29,118 nt of DNA from a virus, in IMG/VR virus record IMGVR_UViG_3300044237_004441, positions 1 to 29,118 of that record; one strand, written 5' to 3'. The position numbers were made by a program, and so were the translations under genes. Positions 14,249-21,732 of the stretch are shown here, one piece after another; position 1 is the stretch's first letter, and the number at the start of each line of letters is the position of its first letter. The notes under the pieces were generated by a model. The model had not been told where the DNA came from, did not search any database, and saw nothing but the letters and a program-made list of their open reading frames with translations.

Positions 14249-14551
14249 ATGAAAGTTATAAAACCACGATTAGTATTTGGTCATTATGTAACACTATTTG
14301 ATCCTCTTTTTAAAGCTTATGATTATTTTATCAGTAGTATTGAGGATACAGTTGAATTTGAACAAGAACCAATTTCATCTAGACCAGTAAAACCAGAAGT
14401 AACATTTACACAAGCATCAGAAGATAACAATTGGAAATTTTCTATGAACTTAACTTATGATTTTAGTGAAAACCCAAATAAGGAAGAAGTTTCTAAAATA
14501 ATTAACGGTCTTGCTTCGGATACTATAGATCCATTACCAAGAAAATTATGA
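14249..14551 (+). CDS. Hypothetical protein in the polymerase split
   Basis: The 100-residue product has mixed alpha/beta character and no recognised motif. It starts three bases after the stop of the polymerase N-terminal part, with its own stop overlapping the next ATG (ATGA). It is one of four genes between the two polymerase parts and has no homing endonuclease motif (no GIY-YIG, HNH or LAGLIDADG). Confidence 0.7.
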   Translation: MKVIKPRLVFGHYVTLFDPLFKAYDYFISSIEDTVEFEQEPISSRPVKPEVTFTQASEDNNWKFSMNLTYDFSENPNKEEVSKIINGLASDTIDPLPRKL

Positions 14552-14814
14552 CTCTAAAAAAACAATCTATTAGATCTAATATGACTATCTTTGTTGATAG
14601 AAAGTTAATATCTAAAGAGGAGTTAATTAACATGAGTACCCTTTGGAGTGAAAATCAGGAATCATTTTTTAGAAAAATGTTAAAACAGGGGGGCAAGTTT
14701 AAAATTAATGGGGTGCCCTTTGAAGTACAATTGGAACAAGATAATAGGTTAAGATCTGACTACACTAAAGATAGTGGAGTTAAAAAAATACCAGGTGAGG
14801 ATGGCAGATTCTAA
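14548..14814 (+). CDS. Hypothetical protein in the polymerase split
   Basis: The 88-residue product is basic and hydrophilic. The ATG at 14548 overlaps the preceding TGA (ATGA), which favours it over the internal ATG at 14581. Its tail (KKIPGEDGRF) overlaps the start of the next gene by 14 bases. No motif recognised. Confidence 0.65.
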   Translation: MTLKKQSIRSNMTIFVDRKLISKEELINMSTLWSENQESFFRKMLKQGGKFKINGVPFEVQLEQDNRLRSDYTKDSGVKKIPGEDGRF

Positions 14815-15181
14815 AATTAGAATATCTAATGGTGAATTACTAGATAGAATTTCTATACTGGAGTTAAAAATGCTTAGGGTAGAAGATCCTGCTAAGTTAG
14901 CTATAGTTAAAAGGGAATTTCTTGAAATTAATCCTTTATGTGTTTCTTTATTTACTAAAAATGATAGTTCACTTCAAATGTTATATTTGGAATTAGCTAA
15001 TATTAATGGACAGTTATGGAATTTAGAAAATCAAGTTAGGGATTTTAAAATTAAGGATAAACAGTTTATTAAATCCTCCAGAAAAATATTTCAATTAAAC
15101 CAAACTAGAAACCAAATCAAAAATGATATTAATTCTATAACTGGTGATGATTATAGAGATATAAAAGAATATGAATTATAA
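14801..15181 (+). CDS. DUF6165-like protein in the polymerase split
   Basis: The 126-residue product starts MADSKIRISNGELLDRISIL; the frame extends upstream to 14774, but this would overlap the previous gene more and the match to the family begins at ISNGELLDRISILELKM (residues 8-24). I recall this pattern (GELxDKIxILxIK followed by a helix with KL..V) from DUF6165, a small helical family often found near glycan or sulfotransferase genes. It overlaps the following sulfotransferase-like gene by 11 bases. Family call is moderate; function unknown. Confidence 0.6.
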   Translation: MADSKIRISNGELLDRISILELKMLRVEDPAKLAIVKREFLEINPLCVSLFTKNDSSLQMLYLELANINGQLWNLENQVRDFKIKDKQFIKSSRKIFQLNQTRNQIKNDINSITGDDYRDIKEYEL

Positions 15182-15782
15182 TAAAGATTTAGGATTAATT
15201 TATTGGGCAACTGCTGGATGTGCCAGTAGAGTTGGTTTAGGAGTATTTGATAGTTTAGGTGATAGATATACTTGGTATCCCTGGTTAAATGAGGAAAAAT
15301 TATTAGATTCATTCTTACATGATCAAGGTATTCCTCCTTTTTGTGATGATTATCAAATTATTTGTGCTATAAGAAATCCATACACCAGAGCGGTTTCTGC
15401 TTATATTGATCTAGTAGATGAGGGATATAGTAAGAGTTTTAAAGAATATTGCTTTCAAGATAGATATAATGACTACCCAAATGATAAAGATTTATTTTAT
15501 TGGTATGAATGGAAAGATTTAAAAGTTCCTGATTATTTTATTAGATTAGAACATATGGTAGAAGATTGGAAGAAAATTATTTCAATCCAAGATAAAATAG
15601 GTAATATTAAAGAAAAAACAAATATAAACCCAGTAGCAGGAGAAAAACCACTTGATGAATATGACGTGAATGGGCACCAAAAGGTTACTAGATTTATGGA
15701 TCAGGAAGTTGCTGATTTAATCTATAAAAAAGATAATATAATTTTTAAATTAGGTAACTACGATAAAGAAAGTTGGAAATGA
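15171..15782 (+). CDS. Sulfotransferase-like protein in the polymerase split
   Basis: The 203-residue product has a sulfotransferase-type start: a strand LIYWATAGCASRVG (about residues 7-20), in the place of the 5'-phosphosulfate loop, and AIRNPYTRAVSAYIDLV (about 65-81), like the 3'-phosphate-binding RNPxxRxxSxY motif that binds PAPS. It would move sulfate to a carbohydrate or similar acceptor; the acceptor is unknown. The loop is not a canonical PKxGTT form. Its TGA overlaps the ATG of the polymerase C-terminal part (ATGA), so translation of the two may be coupled. Its presence inside a split replicase gene is the striking feature. Confidence 0.7.
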   Translation: MNYNKDLGLIYWATAGCASRVGLGVFDSLGDRYTWYPWLNEEKLLDSFLHDQGIPPFCDDYQIICAIRNPYTRAVSAYIDLVDEGYSKSFKEYCFQDRYNDYPNDKDLFYWYEWKDLKVPDYFIRLEHMVEDWKKIISIQDKIGNIKEKTNINPVAGEKPLDEYDVNGHQKVTRFMDQEVADLIYKKDNIIFKLGNYDKESWK

Positions 15783-16714
15783 AATATTTAGAAGAAACAC
15801 CCTGGTTTATCTGCGATAAAGAGGATACTAATTATTGTGCTTATGTGGACACGGATTCGAACTACTTTAATGCTGAACCTATTTTACTTCATTTGGTTCC
15901 TAATTTTGAAGAACTATCAGATGAAGAAAAAGATAGCAAGTTGGAAAAAGTCGCTTTGGCTTACCAAGATATTATAACAGACCATTATGATAAATTAGCT
16001 AAGGACTGTTTTAATGTTTCTTCTCATAGATTAGAAATGAAAACAGAATGTGTTATTCGTTCTGCTTATTTTAGAGCTACTAGAAGATATGCTCAATGGA
16101 TTACTAAACAAGAAGGTATTGCTAAAGAAACTTTAGATATTAAAGGTTTAGAATTTATGAAGGCAAATTTTCCTCCTATTTTAGGAGAATTCTTTAATGA
16201 TATTTTACAACAAGTATTAAAGGGAGAAGAAAAAGATTCTATAATTCAACAAATAAAAGATTTTAAAGTTAAAATACTTGATGGATCCATTTCATTAGCT
16301 AAACTGGGTAACCCAACAGCAGTAAAAAAATTACAAAAATACTCTGGTCGAAAACCTAGAGCGGGAGAATTATTTACTGAAATATTAAAAGGAGCACCCG
16401 CACCTGTAAGAGCAGCAATTCGTTATAATGATTTACTTAAATTATGGAAGTTAGATAGAAAGTATAATTTAATTACAATGGCTGATAAGGTTAAATGGAT
16501 TTATCTAAAAGATAATCCATATAAAATAGAATCATTGGCTTTTTTTGATTATGATATGCCTGATAAAATAAAACAATTTTTAAATTCATACGCGGATAGA
16601 AAAAAAGTATTTAATTCTATATTATTAAATAAATTAGAAGGATTTTTTAGTGATTTACAATGGAGTTTAGATTTAAACCCATATATAAATGCATTTGATT
16701 CCTTTGAAGTATAA
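15779..16714 (+). CDS. 43B: DNA polymerase family B (gp43-like), C-terminal part: Pol motif C and thumb
   Basis: The 311-residue product begins a short way before the catalytic motif C YVDTDS (residues 22-27, Asp24 and Asp26), followed by a KKRY-like segment RATRRYAQW and the thumb region, and ends with a C-terminal helix that in T4 gp43 contacts the clamp. The ATG at 15779 overlaps the preceding TGA (ATGA) and is preferred over an upstream TTG. It cannot work alone, because exonuclease and motifs A and B are in the gene at 12542. The sliding clamp gene follows after 23 bases with its own promoter-like motif. Confidence 0.92.
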   Translation: MKYLEETPWFICDKEDTNYCAYVDTDSNYFNAEPILLHLVPNFEELSDEEKDSKLEKVALAYQDIITDHYDKLAKDCFNVSSHRLEMKTECVIRSAYFRATRRYAQWITKQEGIAKETLDIKGLEFMKANFPPILGEFFNDILQQVLKGEEKDSIIQQIKDFKVKILDGSISLAKLGNPTAVKKLQKYSGRKPRAGELFTEILKGAPAPVRAAIRYNDLLKLWKLDRKYNLITMADKVKWIYLKDNPYKIESLAFFDYDMPDKIKQFLNSYADRKKVFNSILLNKLEGFFSDLQWSLDLNPYINAFDSFEV

Positions 16715-16720
16715 ATTATT

Positions 16721-16740
16721 TTTCGTATATTATAGTTATG
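16721..16740 (+). promoter_or_regulatory. Promoter-like motif ending at the clamp start codon
   Basis: TTTCGTATATTATAGTTATG ends with the ATG of the clamp gene. It differs by one base from the copy at 21449. If TATATT is the -10 box, transcription would start at or one to two bases before the ATG, giving a leaderless mRNA. Confidence 0.6.
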
Positions 16741-17460
16741 GTAAATAAAAACACATTACAGTCCTTTATAGCAAAATATTATATAAATGGACTAAATAAT
16801 CAGGTTAAATGGAGAATTAAGGATAATAAATTAACCGTTTATGCTGGTGAATCGGGTAGAGTATGTAAAGTAGTTTTAGATAATTTTAGTTTTGAAAATT
16901 GTGAAATAGGAGTTTTTGATACAAATAAATTAATTAAACTTATAGCTATTACAAATGGTGATCTATTATTATCATCAGAAAAACAAGGAGAATTACATAC
17001 TAAATTAAACATATCTGATACAAATTATGAATTAGCTTATGCCCTAGCTGATACACTTATTATGGGTAAAACACCTTGGTATAGTGATCCTAAAGAAGGA
17101 TTTGAAATTAGCTTAAGTTTAGGTAGGGAAGAAATGGATAATTTAATTAAAGCTAAAAATGCTTTAAGTGATGTAGACAATATGTTGATTCAAACAACTA
17201 AAGATTTAGATGGTAATTTGGTATGTGAATTTTTATTTGGGGATAATACAGGATTTTCAAATAAAATTACTTATCAAATACCAGGTACTATTACAGATGA
17301 AGATGTTAGATTGCCTTTTAATTCTGATATTTTTAAAGATATTTTAAATGCTAATAAAGACATAGAAAGTTGTTCTATTAATATTTCTAAACAAGGAATG
17401 ATGAAAATGGCATTTGAAGGTGATATAGATAGTATTTATTATATAGCACGTAACGAATAA
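16738..17460 (+). CDS. 45: Sliding clamp, gp45-like
   Basis: The 240-residue product has the length (T4 gp45: 228) and the two-domain alternating beta/alpha pattern of T4-type sliding clamps: NTLQSFIAKYYINGLNNQVKW at the start, an inner strand/loop FDTNKLIKLIAIT, and a second domain with LPFNSDIFKDILNANKD (about 200-216) before the last strands MKMAFEGDIDSIYYIARNE. It would form a trimeric ring that holds the polymerase on DNA and, in T4, also activates late transcription. Position after the polymerase and before the clamp loader genes supports this. It is headed by its own promoter-like motif. Confidence 0.87.
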   Translation: MVNKNTLQSFIAKYYINGLNNQVKWRIKDNKLTVYAGESGRVCKVVLDNFSFENCEIGVFDTNKLIKLIAITNGDLLLSSEKQGELHTKLNISDTNYELAYALADTLIMGKTPWYSDPKEGFEISLSLGREEMDNLIKAKNALSDVDNMLIQTTKDLDGNLVCEFLFGDNTGFSNKITYQIPGTITDEDVRLPFNSDIFKDILNANKDIESCSINISKQGMMKMAFEGDIDSIYYIARNE

Positions 17461-17464
17461 AAAA

Positions 17465-18166
17465 ATGGGAAAAATTAAAGAAACAGACAGTAATCCAGAA
17501 TCACAGTGGGGTCAAATCCATTCTGATAGATTTAAAATAAGCACAGAACAAAAACAAAGATTAATAATAGTAGATGATTTTTATGAAGATCCTCATGCAG
17601 TTAGGGACTATGCTCTAAAACAATATTATTTTGATGACGAAGGTTATCTGGGAATGAGAACTAGAAAACAACATTTCTTTAATGGTGTAAAAGAAAGATT
17701 TGAGGAATTATTAGGTATGGAAATAATTTCACCTGAAGATTGGGAAGATTATGGAATGAATGGTAGATTTCAATCTTGTATAGCTGGTACTTCCAGAGTT
17801 TATCATTGTGACCAACAAAGATTTGCCGGTATTGTCTACTTAACTCCCGATGCCCCTGTAGGTGCAGGAACTAGTATGATGCAACATAAAGAAACTAAGT
17901 TAAGACATAGTCAAGAGGAAGTAAATGGCCATAATATTGATTCTGCATTTAATCAAGATACATTTGTTGATCCTTATCCTTATGAATTAGTTGATACCGC
18001 AGGCAATGTTTTTAATAGATTAGTTATTTTTGACGCTAGATTAATCCACTCAGCTGGTGATTATTTTGGTCATAATATTGAAACTGGAAGGTTATTTCAA
18101 ATGTTTTTCTTTGATGCTAGAACTAGAAGTGCCTTTGATGCAGAAGATGGCGGAGGAAAAAAATAA
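17465..18166 (+). CDS. DUF6445-type 2OG-Fe(II) oxygenase-like protein
   Basis: The 233-residue product starts its domain with RLIIVDDFYEDPHAVRDYAL (about residues 28-48), a DUF6445-like opening, and has the candidate iron site YHCDQ (His114, Asp116) and distal LIHSAGDYFG (His195) followed by Arg in GRLFQMFFFDA. This is the HxD...H pattern of 2-oxoglutarate dioxygenases. Substrate unknown. It follows the clamp by four bases and overlaps the DUF2452 gene, so it belongs to the replisome transcript. Confidence 0.72.
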   Translation: MGKIKETDSNPESQWGQIHSDRFKISTEQKQRLIIVDDFYEDPHAVRDYALKQYYFDDEGYLGMRTRKQHFFNGVKERFEELLGMEIISPEDWEDYGMNGRFQSCIAGTSRVYHCDQQRFAGIVYLTPDAPVGAGTSMMQHKETKLRHSQEEVNGHNIDSAFNQDTFVDPYPYELVDTAGNVFNRLVIFDARLIHSAGDYFGHNIETGRLFQMFFFDARTRSAFDAEDGGGKK

Positions 18167-18539
18167 AAAACCAGATATGTTTGCAGAAAATAAGGCTATT
18201 ATGCCTTATGGTGATAGTGTAAGTGCTCCTTCAATTATTCCCACTGATTTAACAGCTTATAAACAAGAAAAAGTAATAAAAACGAATCATTATTTTGAAT
18301 CTCGTTTTAATGAAATAAAAGAAGAATATAGAAAGTTAATTGAGGCCTATAAATGGAATGAACTAGTATATAATAGTGATTTTAGGTTTGAACCAATTAA
18401 AGGCCATATTTACCATCTATATCAAAGAGAAGAAGATGAAACTTTATTTTTATCATTAATAGGTCCTGATGAATGGAACCAAATATTTATTGGTTCATTT
18501 AGACTGGATTCAGATGACAAATGGACCAAAGTAAATTAA
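18147..18539 (+). CDS. DUF2452-like protein
   Basis: The 130-residue product (from ATG 18147) has a low-complexity N-terminus, then a helix NEIKEEYRKLIEAYKWNELVYNSDF and the C-terminal signature FEPIKGHIYHLYQREEDETLFLSLIGPDEW, followed by FIGSFRLDSDDKWTKV. This matches the DUF2452 family, known from Bacteroidetes and from eukaryotic C1orf50-like proteins, without known function. The start overlaps the oxygenase gene by 20 bases; ATG 18177, after that stop, is an alternative. A bacterial-type gene of this kind in a phage suggests capture from the host. Confidence 0.7.
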   Translation: MAEEKNKKPDMFAENKAIMPYGDSVSAPSIIPTDLTAYKQEKVIKTNHYFESRFNEIKEEYRKLIEAYKWNELVYNSDFRFEPIKGHIYHLYQREEDETLFLSLIGPDEWNQIFIGSFRLDSDDKWTKVN

Positions 18540-18665
18540 AAATTATTTGGAGAAGTGAATTTTTCTTATTATGTTATATATGTATAATAAACAAAACATT
18601 GTAGCTAGGGCACAAGTTGTGTTTTAAATTAACCGGAAGCTTCGGCTCCACAAAATAAAAATGAT
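18540..18665 (+). promoter_or_regulatory. Promoter and structured leader of the Hsp20 gene
   Basis: This is the longest non-coding stretch of the window (126 bases). It holds TATATATGTATAAT with a TATAAT box at 18583-18588, an 11-base palindrome CACAAGTTGTG at 18611-18621, and a hairpin with a UUCG loop at 18635-18649. Expected transcription start is near 18595, which leaves a leader of about 70 nt that contains both the palindrome and the hairpin. It could act as an operator, an mRNA stabiliser or a thermosensor. Confidence 0.5.
18635..18649 (+). other. UUCG tetraloop hairpin in leader
   Basis: GGAAGC and GCTCC pair around a TTCG loop, with one bulged A. cUUCGg loops are exceptionally stable, and here the closing pair is C-G. 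No T run follows, so it is not an intrinsic terminator. Confidence 0.6.
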
Positions 18666-19088
18666 ATGAGTACATTAGAAATCTTTGAAAGGCATATAAG
18701 TCCTTTCGACATCCTTTTTAGGAATCACTTTAAATCTGACAGCACATTTCAACCTGTTGGAAATTTCAAACAACCACATCCACTTAATATTTTCTTTGAC
18801 GATGCAGGGCTTCATTTTGAAGTTGCTTGTACTGGTCTTACTAAAAAAGACGTAGTATTAGATATAGAAGGGGATATTTTAAAAATTAGTTATACTAAAC
18901 CAGAAAAAGAAGAATTTCATGAAGGAATGATTCATAATGGTTTATCTAAAAAGTCATTTGATTTAAGGTATAAAATAGCACCTAAATTTAATTTGGGTAA
19001 TATTGATGCTACTTTAACAAATGGATTATTAGAAATTTTTATACCATTAGCTGAAGAGGCTAAACCAAAATCTATTAAGATTAAATAA
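18666..19088 (+). CDS. Small heat-shock protein, Hsp20/alpha-crystallin family
   Basis: The 140-residue product has a variable N-terminal arm, then an alpha-crystallin domain: PLNIFFDDAGLHFEVACTGLTKKDVVLDIEGDILKISY (about residues 38-75), and the strand with NGLLEIFIPL (about 119-128), ending in a short tail with an I-K-I motif that can bind the domain groove in oligomers. It holds unfolding proteins in an ATP-independent way. It precedes the GroES and GroEL genes. Hsp20 genes are also common in T4-like cyanophages. Confidence 0.9.
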   Translation: MSTLEIFERHISPFDILFRNHFKSDSTFQPVGNFKQPHPLNIFFDDAGLHFEVACTGLTKKDVVLDIEGDILKISYTKPEKEEFHEGMIHNGLSKKSFDLRYKIAPKFNLGNIDATLTNGLLEIFIPLAEEAKPKSIKIK

Positions 19089-19124
19089 AAGTTTTATTAA
19101 AAAAACGTGTCCTAGCAAATGTTT

Positions 19125-19144
19125 TTTTGTATATTGTAGTTATG
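19125..19144 (+). promoter_or_regulatory. Promoter-like motif ending at a start codon
   Basis: TTTTGTATATTGTAGTTATG ends at the ATG of the gene at 19142. It shares 19 of 20 positions with the copy at 21449. It fixes the start of this gene at 19142 and would serve the GroES/GroEL genes. Confidence 0.6.
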
Positions 19145-19459
19145 AATAAAATCAAACAACTTACGACATTTAAGGATCCAAATTTGGAACCTTATTTTAT
19201 AACTAAGGATGATCATTGTTACACAGTTCAAATGAGGGTTAAACCTAATTCCAATCACTTTAGAACAAAAGGTAAAGGAAAGGAATATATTAAACCTCAA
19301 TGTTACTGGCCTAATTTATCAGGTGCTTTAGATTGGATTGCTCTTGAATTATTGCATGATAAAAAACAACATGAGTCATTAACTGAAGTTATTAATGAAT
19401 TTAAAATTATTGAAAAAAGAATAAAAAGTTTTACAAATGAATTTAGAAGCACTATTTGA
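19142..19459 (+). CDS. Hypothetical protein upstream of groES
   Basis: The 105-residue product starts at the ATG inside the promoter-like motif; a longer frame from 19127 would read through the motif and is unlikely. It is basic, with the segment YFITKDDHCYTVQMRVKPNSNHFRTKGKG and a helical C-terminus. No family recognised. It overlaps groES by 23 bases, so the two are probably co-translated. Confidence 0.7.
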   Translation: MNKIKQLTTFKDPNLEPYFITKDDHCYTVQMRVKPNSNHFRTKGKGKEYIKPQCYWPNLSGALDWIALELLHDKKQHESLTEVINEFKIIEKRIKSFTNEFRSTI

Positions 19460-19799
19460 CGCGGTTATAGTTAAACCTATTGAAAACGAGGAAGTTACTT
19501 ATGGTGGTATTATTGTACCAGATATGGGTAAAGAATTAAATGAAGTAGGTGAAGTTTTAGCTGTAGGTCCTGGTAAACATACACACTCAGGAGAATTTTT
19601 AAAGACAACAATTAAAGTAGGAGATAAAGTAGTTTTACCTACTATGGGATTTACTAAACTTCAATTTGATGGAGAAGAGTATTATGTTGGTCCCGAAAAT
19701 CAAATTTTAGCTAAAGTCAAAATCCAAGTAGAGGATATTTTAGCTGAAACAGAAGTAACTGAAGAAGATAAAGAAAATTTAACTGATATAAGTAATTAA
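19437..19799 (+). CDS. groES: Co-chaperonin GroES
   Basis: The 120-residue product is a GroES/Hsp10 protein: start FDAVIVKPIENEE, the mobile loop VTYGGIIVPDMGKELNE (about residues 20-37) that binds GroEL, then GEVLAVGPGKH, VGDKVVLPTMGFTKLQFDGEEYYV and QILAKV. It is longer than usual (about 95) by an acidic tail of about 20 residues (from ILAETE). It sits two bases before groEL. Unlike T4, which supplies only the GroES substitute gp31, this phage encodes both partners. Confidence 0.95.
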   Translation: MNLEALFDAVIVKPIENEEVTYGGIIVPDMGKELNEVGEVLAVGPGKHTHSGEFLKTTIKVGDKVVLPTMGFTKLQFDGEEYYVGPENQILAKVKIQVEDILAETEVTEEDKENLTDISN

Positions 19800-19800
19800 T

Positions 19801-21441
19801 ATGAAAAAAGTAGAATTTGGAAAAGAAGCTAGAGCTAATTTATTAACTGGAATAGATATTTTAGCTGATGCTGTTGTTTCTACCCTTGGCCCTAATGGTA
19901 GAAATGTTGTTTTAGGAAAGGGTATTATTGAAGCACCTCAAAGTACTAAAGATGGTGTTACTGTTGCTAAAAGTATTGTTTTAAAAGAACCTAATCAAGA
20001 ATTGGGTGTTCAATTAATTAAATGGGCAGCTATTAAAACTGCGGATAGAGCAGGAGATGGAACAACAACCTCTACTTTATTAGCTAGAGATATGATTAAA
20101 GATGGAGTTGTAGCTCTTGATAATGCTGAAAATGCAGTTCAAATAAAAAGGGATATTGATAAAGCAGTTAAAAATGTTATTTCACAACTTAAAGATATCT
20201 CGGAAGATATAGAAGGAGAGAATCAATTAGAACAAATCGCCACCGTTTCCGCTAATAACGATAAAGAAGTTGGTAAATTAATTGCTACTGCTATTGATAA
20301 AGTAGGACAACAAGGTGTTGTTCATATTGAATCTTCTAGAACGGGAGAAAATTTTATTGAAACTGTTGAGGGTATGCAATTTGCTAGGGGTTATAAATCA
20401 CCTTATTTTGTTACCAATAATGATGATATGACCGCGGTCTTAGAAAACCCGGCTGTTCTTATTGTAGATGGTAGATTATCTTCAGTTAAAGAATTATTAC
20501 CTATTTTGGAGGCAGTAGGTGCCCAAGGTAAATCATTATTAATAATCGCAGAAGACATTGATAATGAAGCACTAGCAACTCTTATTGTTAATAAAATGAG
20601 GGGTACTTTAAGTGTTTGTGCTGTTAAAGCTCCTGATTTTGGGGATAGAAGAAAAGTTATACTTGAAGATATAGCTATCACTACAGGTGGTACTGTATTT
20701 AGTAAAGATAAGGGAATGAAATTAGATAAATTCTCTTGGGATTGGTTTGGTGAAGCTAGAGTTGTTACTGTAGAAAAAGAACAAACTACTTTAGTTGATG
20801 GTAAGGGAGAAGCTGAAGTAATTGAAAAACGTATTTCTGAAATAGAAAAACAAATTGATAAAGCAAATACACCTTATGAAATTGAACAATTACAAAATAG
20901 ATTAGCTAAATTTGTAGGTGGTGTAGCTATTATTCATGTTGGTGGTTTTACTGAAACTGAAATGAATGAAAGAAAGGATAGAGTTGATGATGCATTACAT
21001 GCTACAAAGGCTGCTATTGAAGAAGGTGTATTACCTGGTGGAGGAGTAGCTTTATTATATGCAAGAGAAAGTATTAAAAACTTAAATACTACAGGTGGAC
21101 AAATTGTTTATAAAGCTTGTGGGAAACCATTTGAACAAATATTAGTTAATGCAGGTTACAATACAACTGATGCTCAAATAATGGGTAAATATAAATTAGT
21201 TGATTCAGGTAATGATCATTGGGCTGGTATTGATATAGATAAGGGTAAAGTTATTGATTATAAGGAGGCAGGTGTAATTGATCCTACTAAAGTAACTAGA
21301 TTAGCTTTACAAAATGCAGCTTCAGTAGCTGGTACTGTTTTACTTACTGAATGTACTATTACTGAAGATAGAGACTCTGATGAATTTAAGGAAAATGGTT
21401 ACAACCAAAATGGAGTTCCTCATCCTTCGGTTGGAATGTAG
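19801..21441 (+). CDS. groEL: Chaperonin GroEL
   Basis: The 546-residue product has the full GroEL length and motifs: VSTLGPNGRNVVLGKG, KDGVTVAKSI, the ATP-binding GDGTTTST (Asp86 onward), an apical domain with GMQFARGYKSPYFVTN, and DDALHATKAAIEEGVLPGGGVALL (ATPase intermediate/equatorial region). The C-terminus ends PHPSVGM and lacks the usual GGM repeats. It has phage-typical codon use like its neighbours, so it was not taken up recently. It would fold phage proteins such as the capsid protein together with the GroES encoded next to it. Confidence 0.96.
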   Translation: MKKVEFGKEARANLLTGIDILADAVVSTLGPNGRNVVLGKGIIEAPQSTKDGVTVAKSIVLKEPNQELGVQLIKWAAIKTADRAGDGTTTSTLLARDMIKDGVVALDNAENAVQIKRDIDKAVKNVISQLKDISEDIEGENQLEQIATVSANNDKEVGKLIATAIDKVGQQGVVHIESSRTGENFIETVEGMQFARGYKSPYFVTNNDDMTAVLENPAVLIVDGRLSSVKELLPILEAVGAQGKSLLIIAEDIDNEALATLIVNKMRGTLSVCAVKAPDFGDRRKVILEDIAITTGGTVFSKDKGMKLDKFSWDWFGEARVVTVEKEQTTLVDGKGEAEVIEKRISEIEKQIDKANTPYEIEQLQNRLAKFVGGVAIIHVGGFTETEMNERKDRVDDALHATKAAIEEGVLPGGGVALLYARESIKNLNTTGGQIVYKACGKPFEQILVNAGYNTTDAQIMGKYKLVDSGNDHWAGIDIDKGKVIDYKEAGVIDPTKVTRLALQNAASVAGTVLLTECTITEDRDSDEFKENGYNQNGVPHPSVGM

Positions 21442-21448
21442 TAAAAAA

Positions 21449-21468
21449 TTTCGTATATTGTAGTTATG
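21449..21468 (+). promoter_or_regulatory. Promoter-like motif ending at a start codon
   Basis: TTTCGTATATTGTAGTTATG is the best copy of the recurrent motif; its last three bases are the ATG of the gene at 21466. It lies in the 24-base gap after groEL and would start the clamp-loader unit. Confidence 0.65.
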
Positions 21469-21732
21469 TCAAAAACAAAGGTTATAGAAGAGAATATTTT
21501 AATTGCTCGCAGAGTTCCACCAGGTGATAAATGGAGACTTGTTGCAAATGAACCTGATGGACCAATCCATAAAACGCTTACTGATACCTTGGAAGCTTAT
21601 ATGGTTAAAACTGGCTTTAAGGGGGAGTATAGATTGGCTCCCCTTAAAAGTGAGTTATATGCTATTTCTACAACTGAAGAAGAAGTAAAACCAGAACCAA
21701 TTAAACAATATTCTATTTATGGAGAATACTAA
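21466..21732 (+). CDS. Hypothetical protein before clamp loader
   Basis: The 88-residue product has a mixed fold with WRLVANEPDGPIHKTLTDTLEAYMV (about 23-47) and an acidic tail. No family recognised. It overlaps the clamp loader gene by 14 bases and is headed by the promoter-like motif. Confidence 0.7.
   Translation: MSKTKVIEENILIARRVPPGDKWRLVANEPDGPIHKTLTDTLEAYMVKTGFKGEYRLAPLKSELYAISTTEEEVKPEPIKQYSIYGEY

Noticed and set aside
14249-15782. Group I intron or intein between the polymerase parts
   Set aside because: The insert holds packed genes with overlapping starts and stops, both parts have their own start and stop codons, and no intein motif or homing endonuclease was seen. Intron core structure was not computed, so this is not fully excluded.
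20403-20681. Minus-strand frame of 92 codons inside groEL
   Set aside because: Shadow of the conserved GroEL apical domain.
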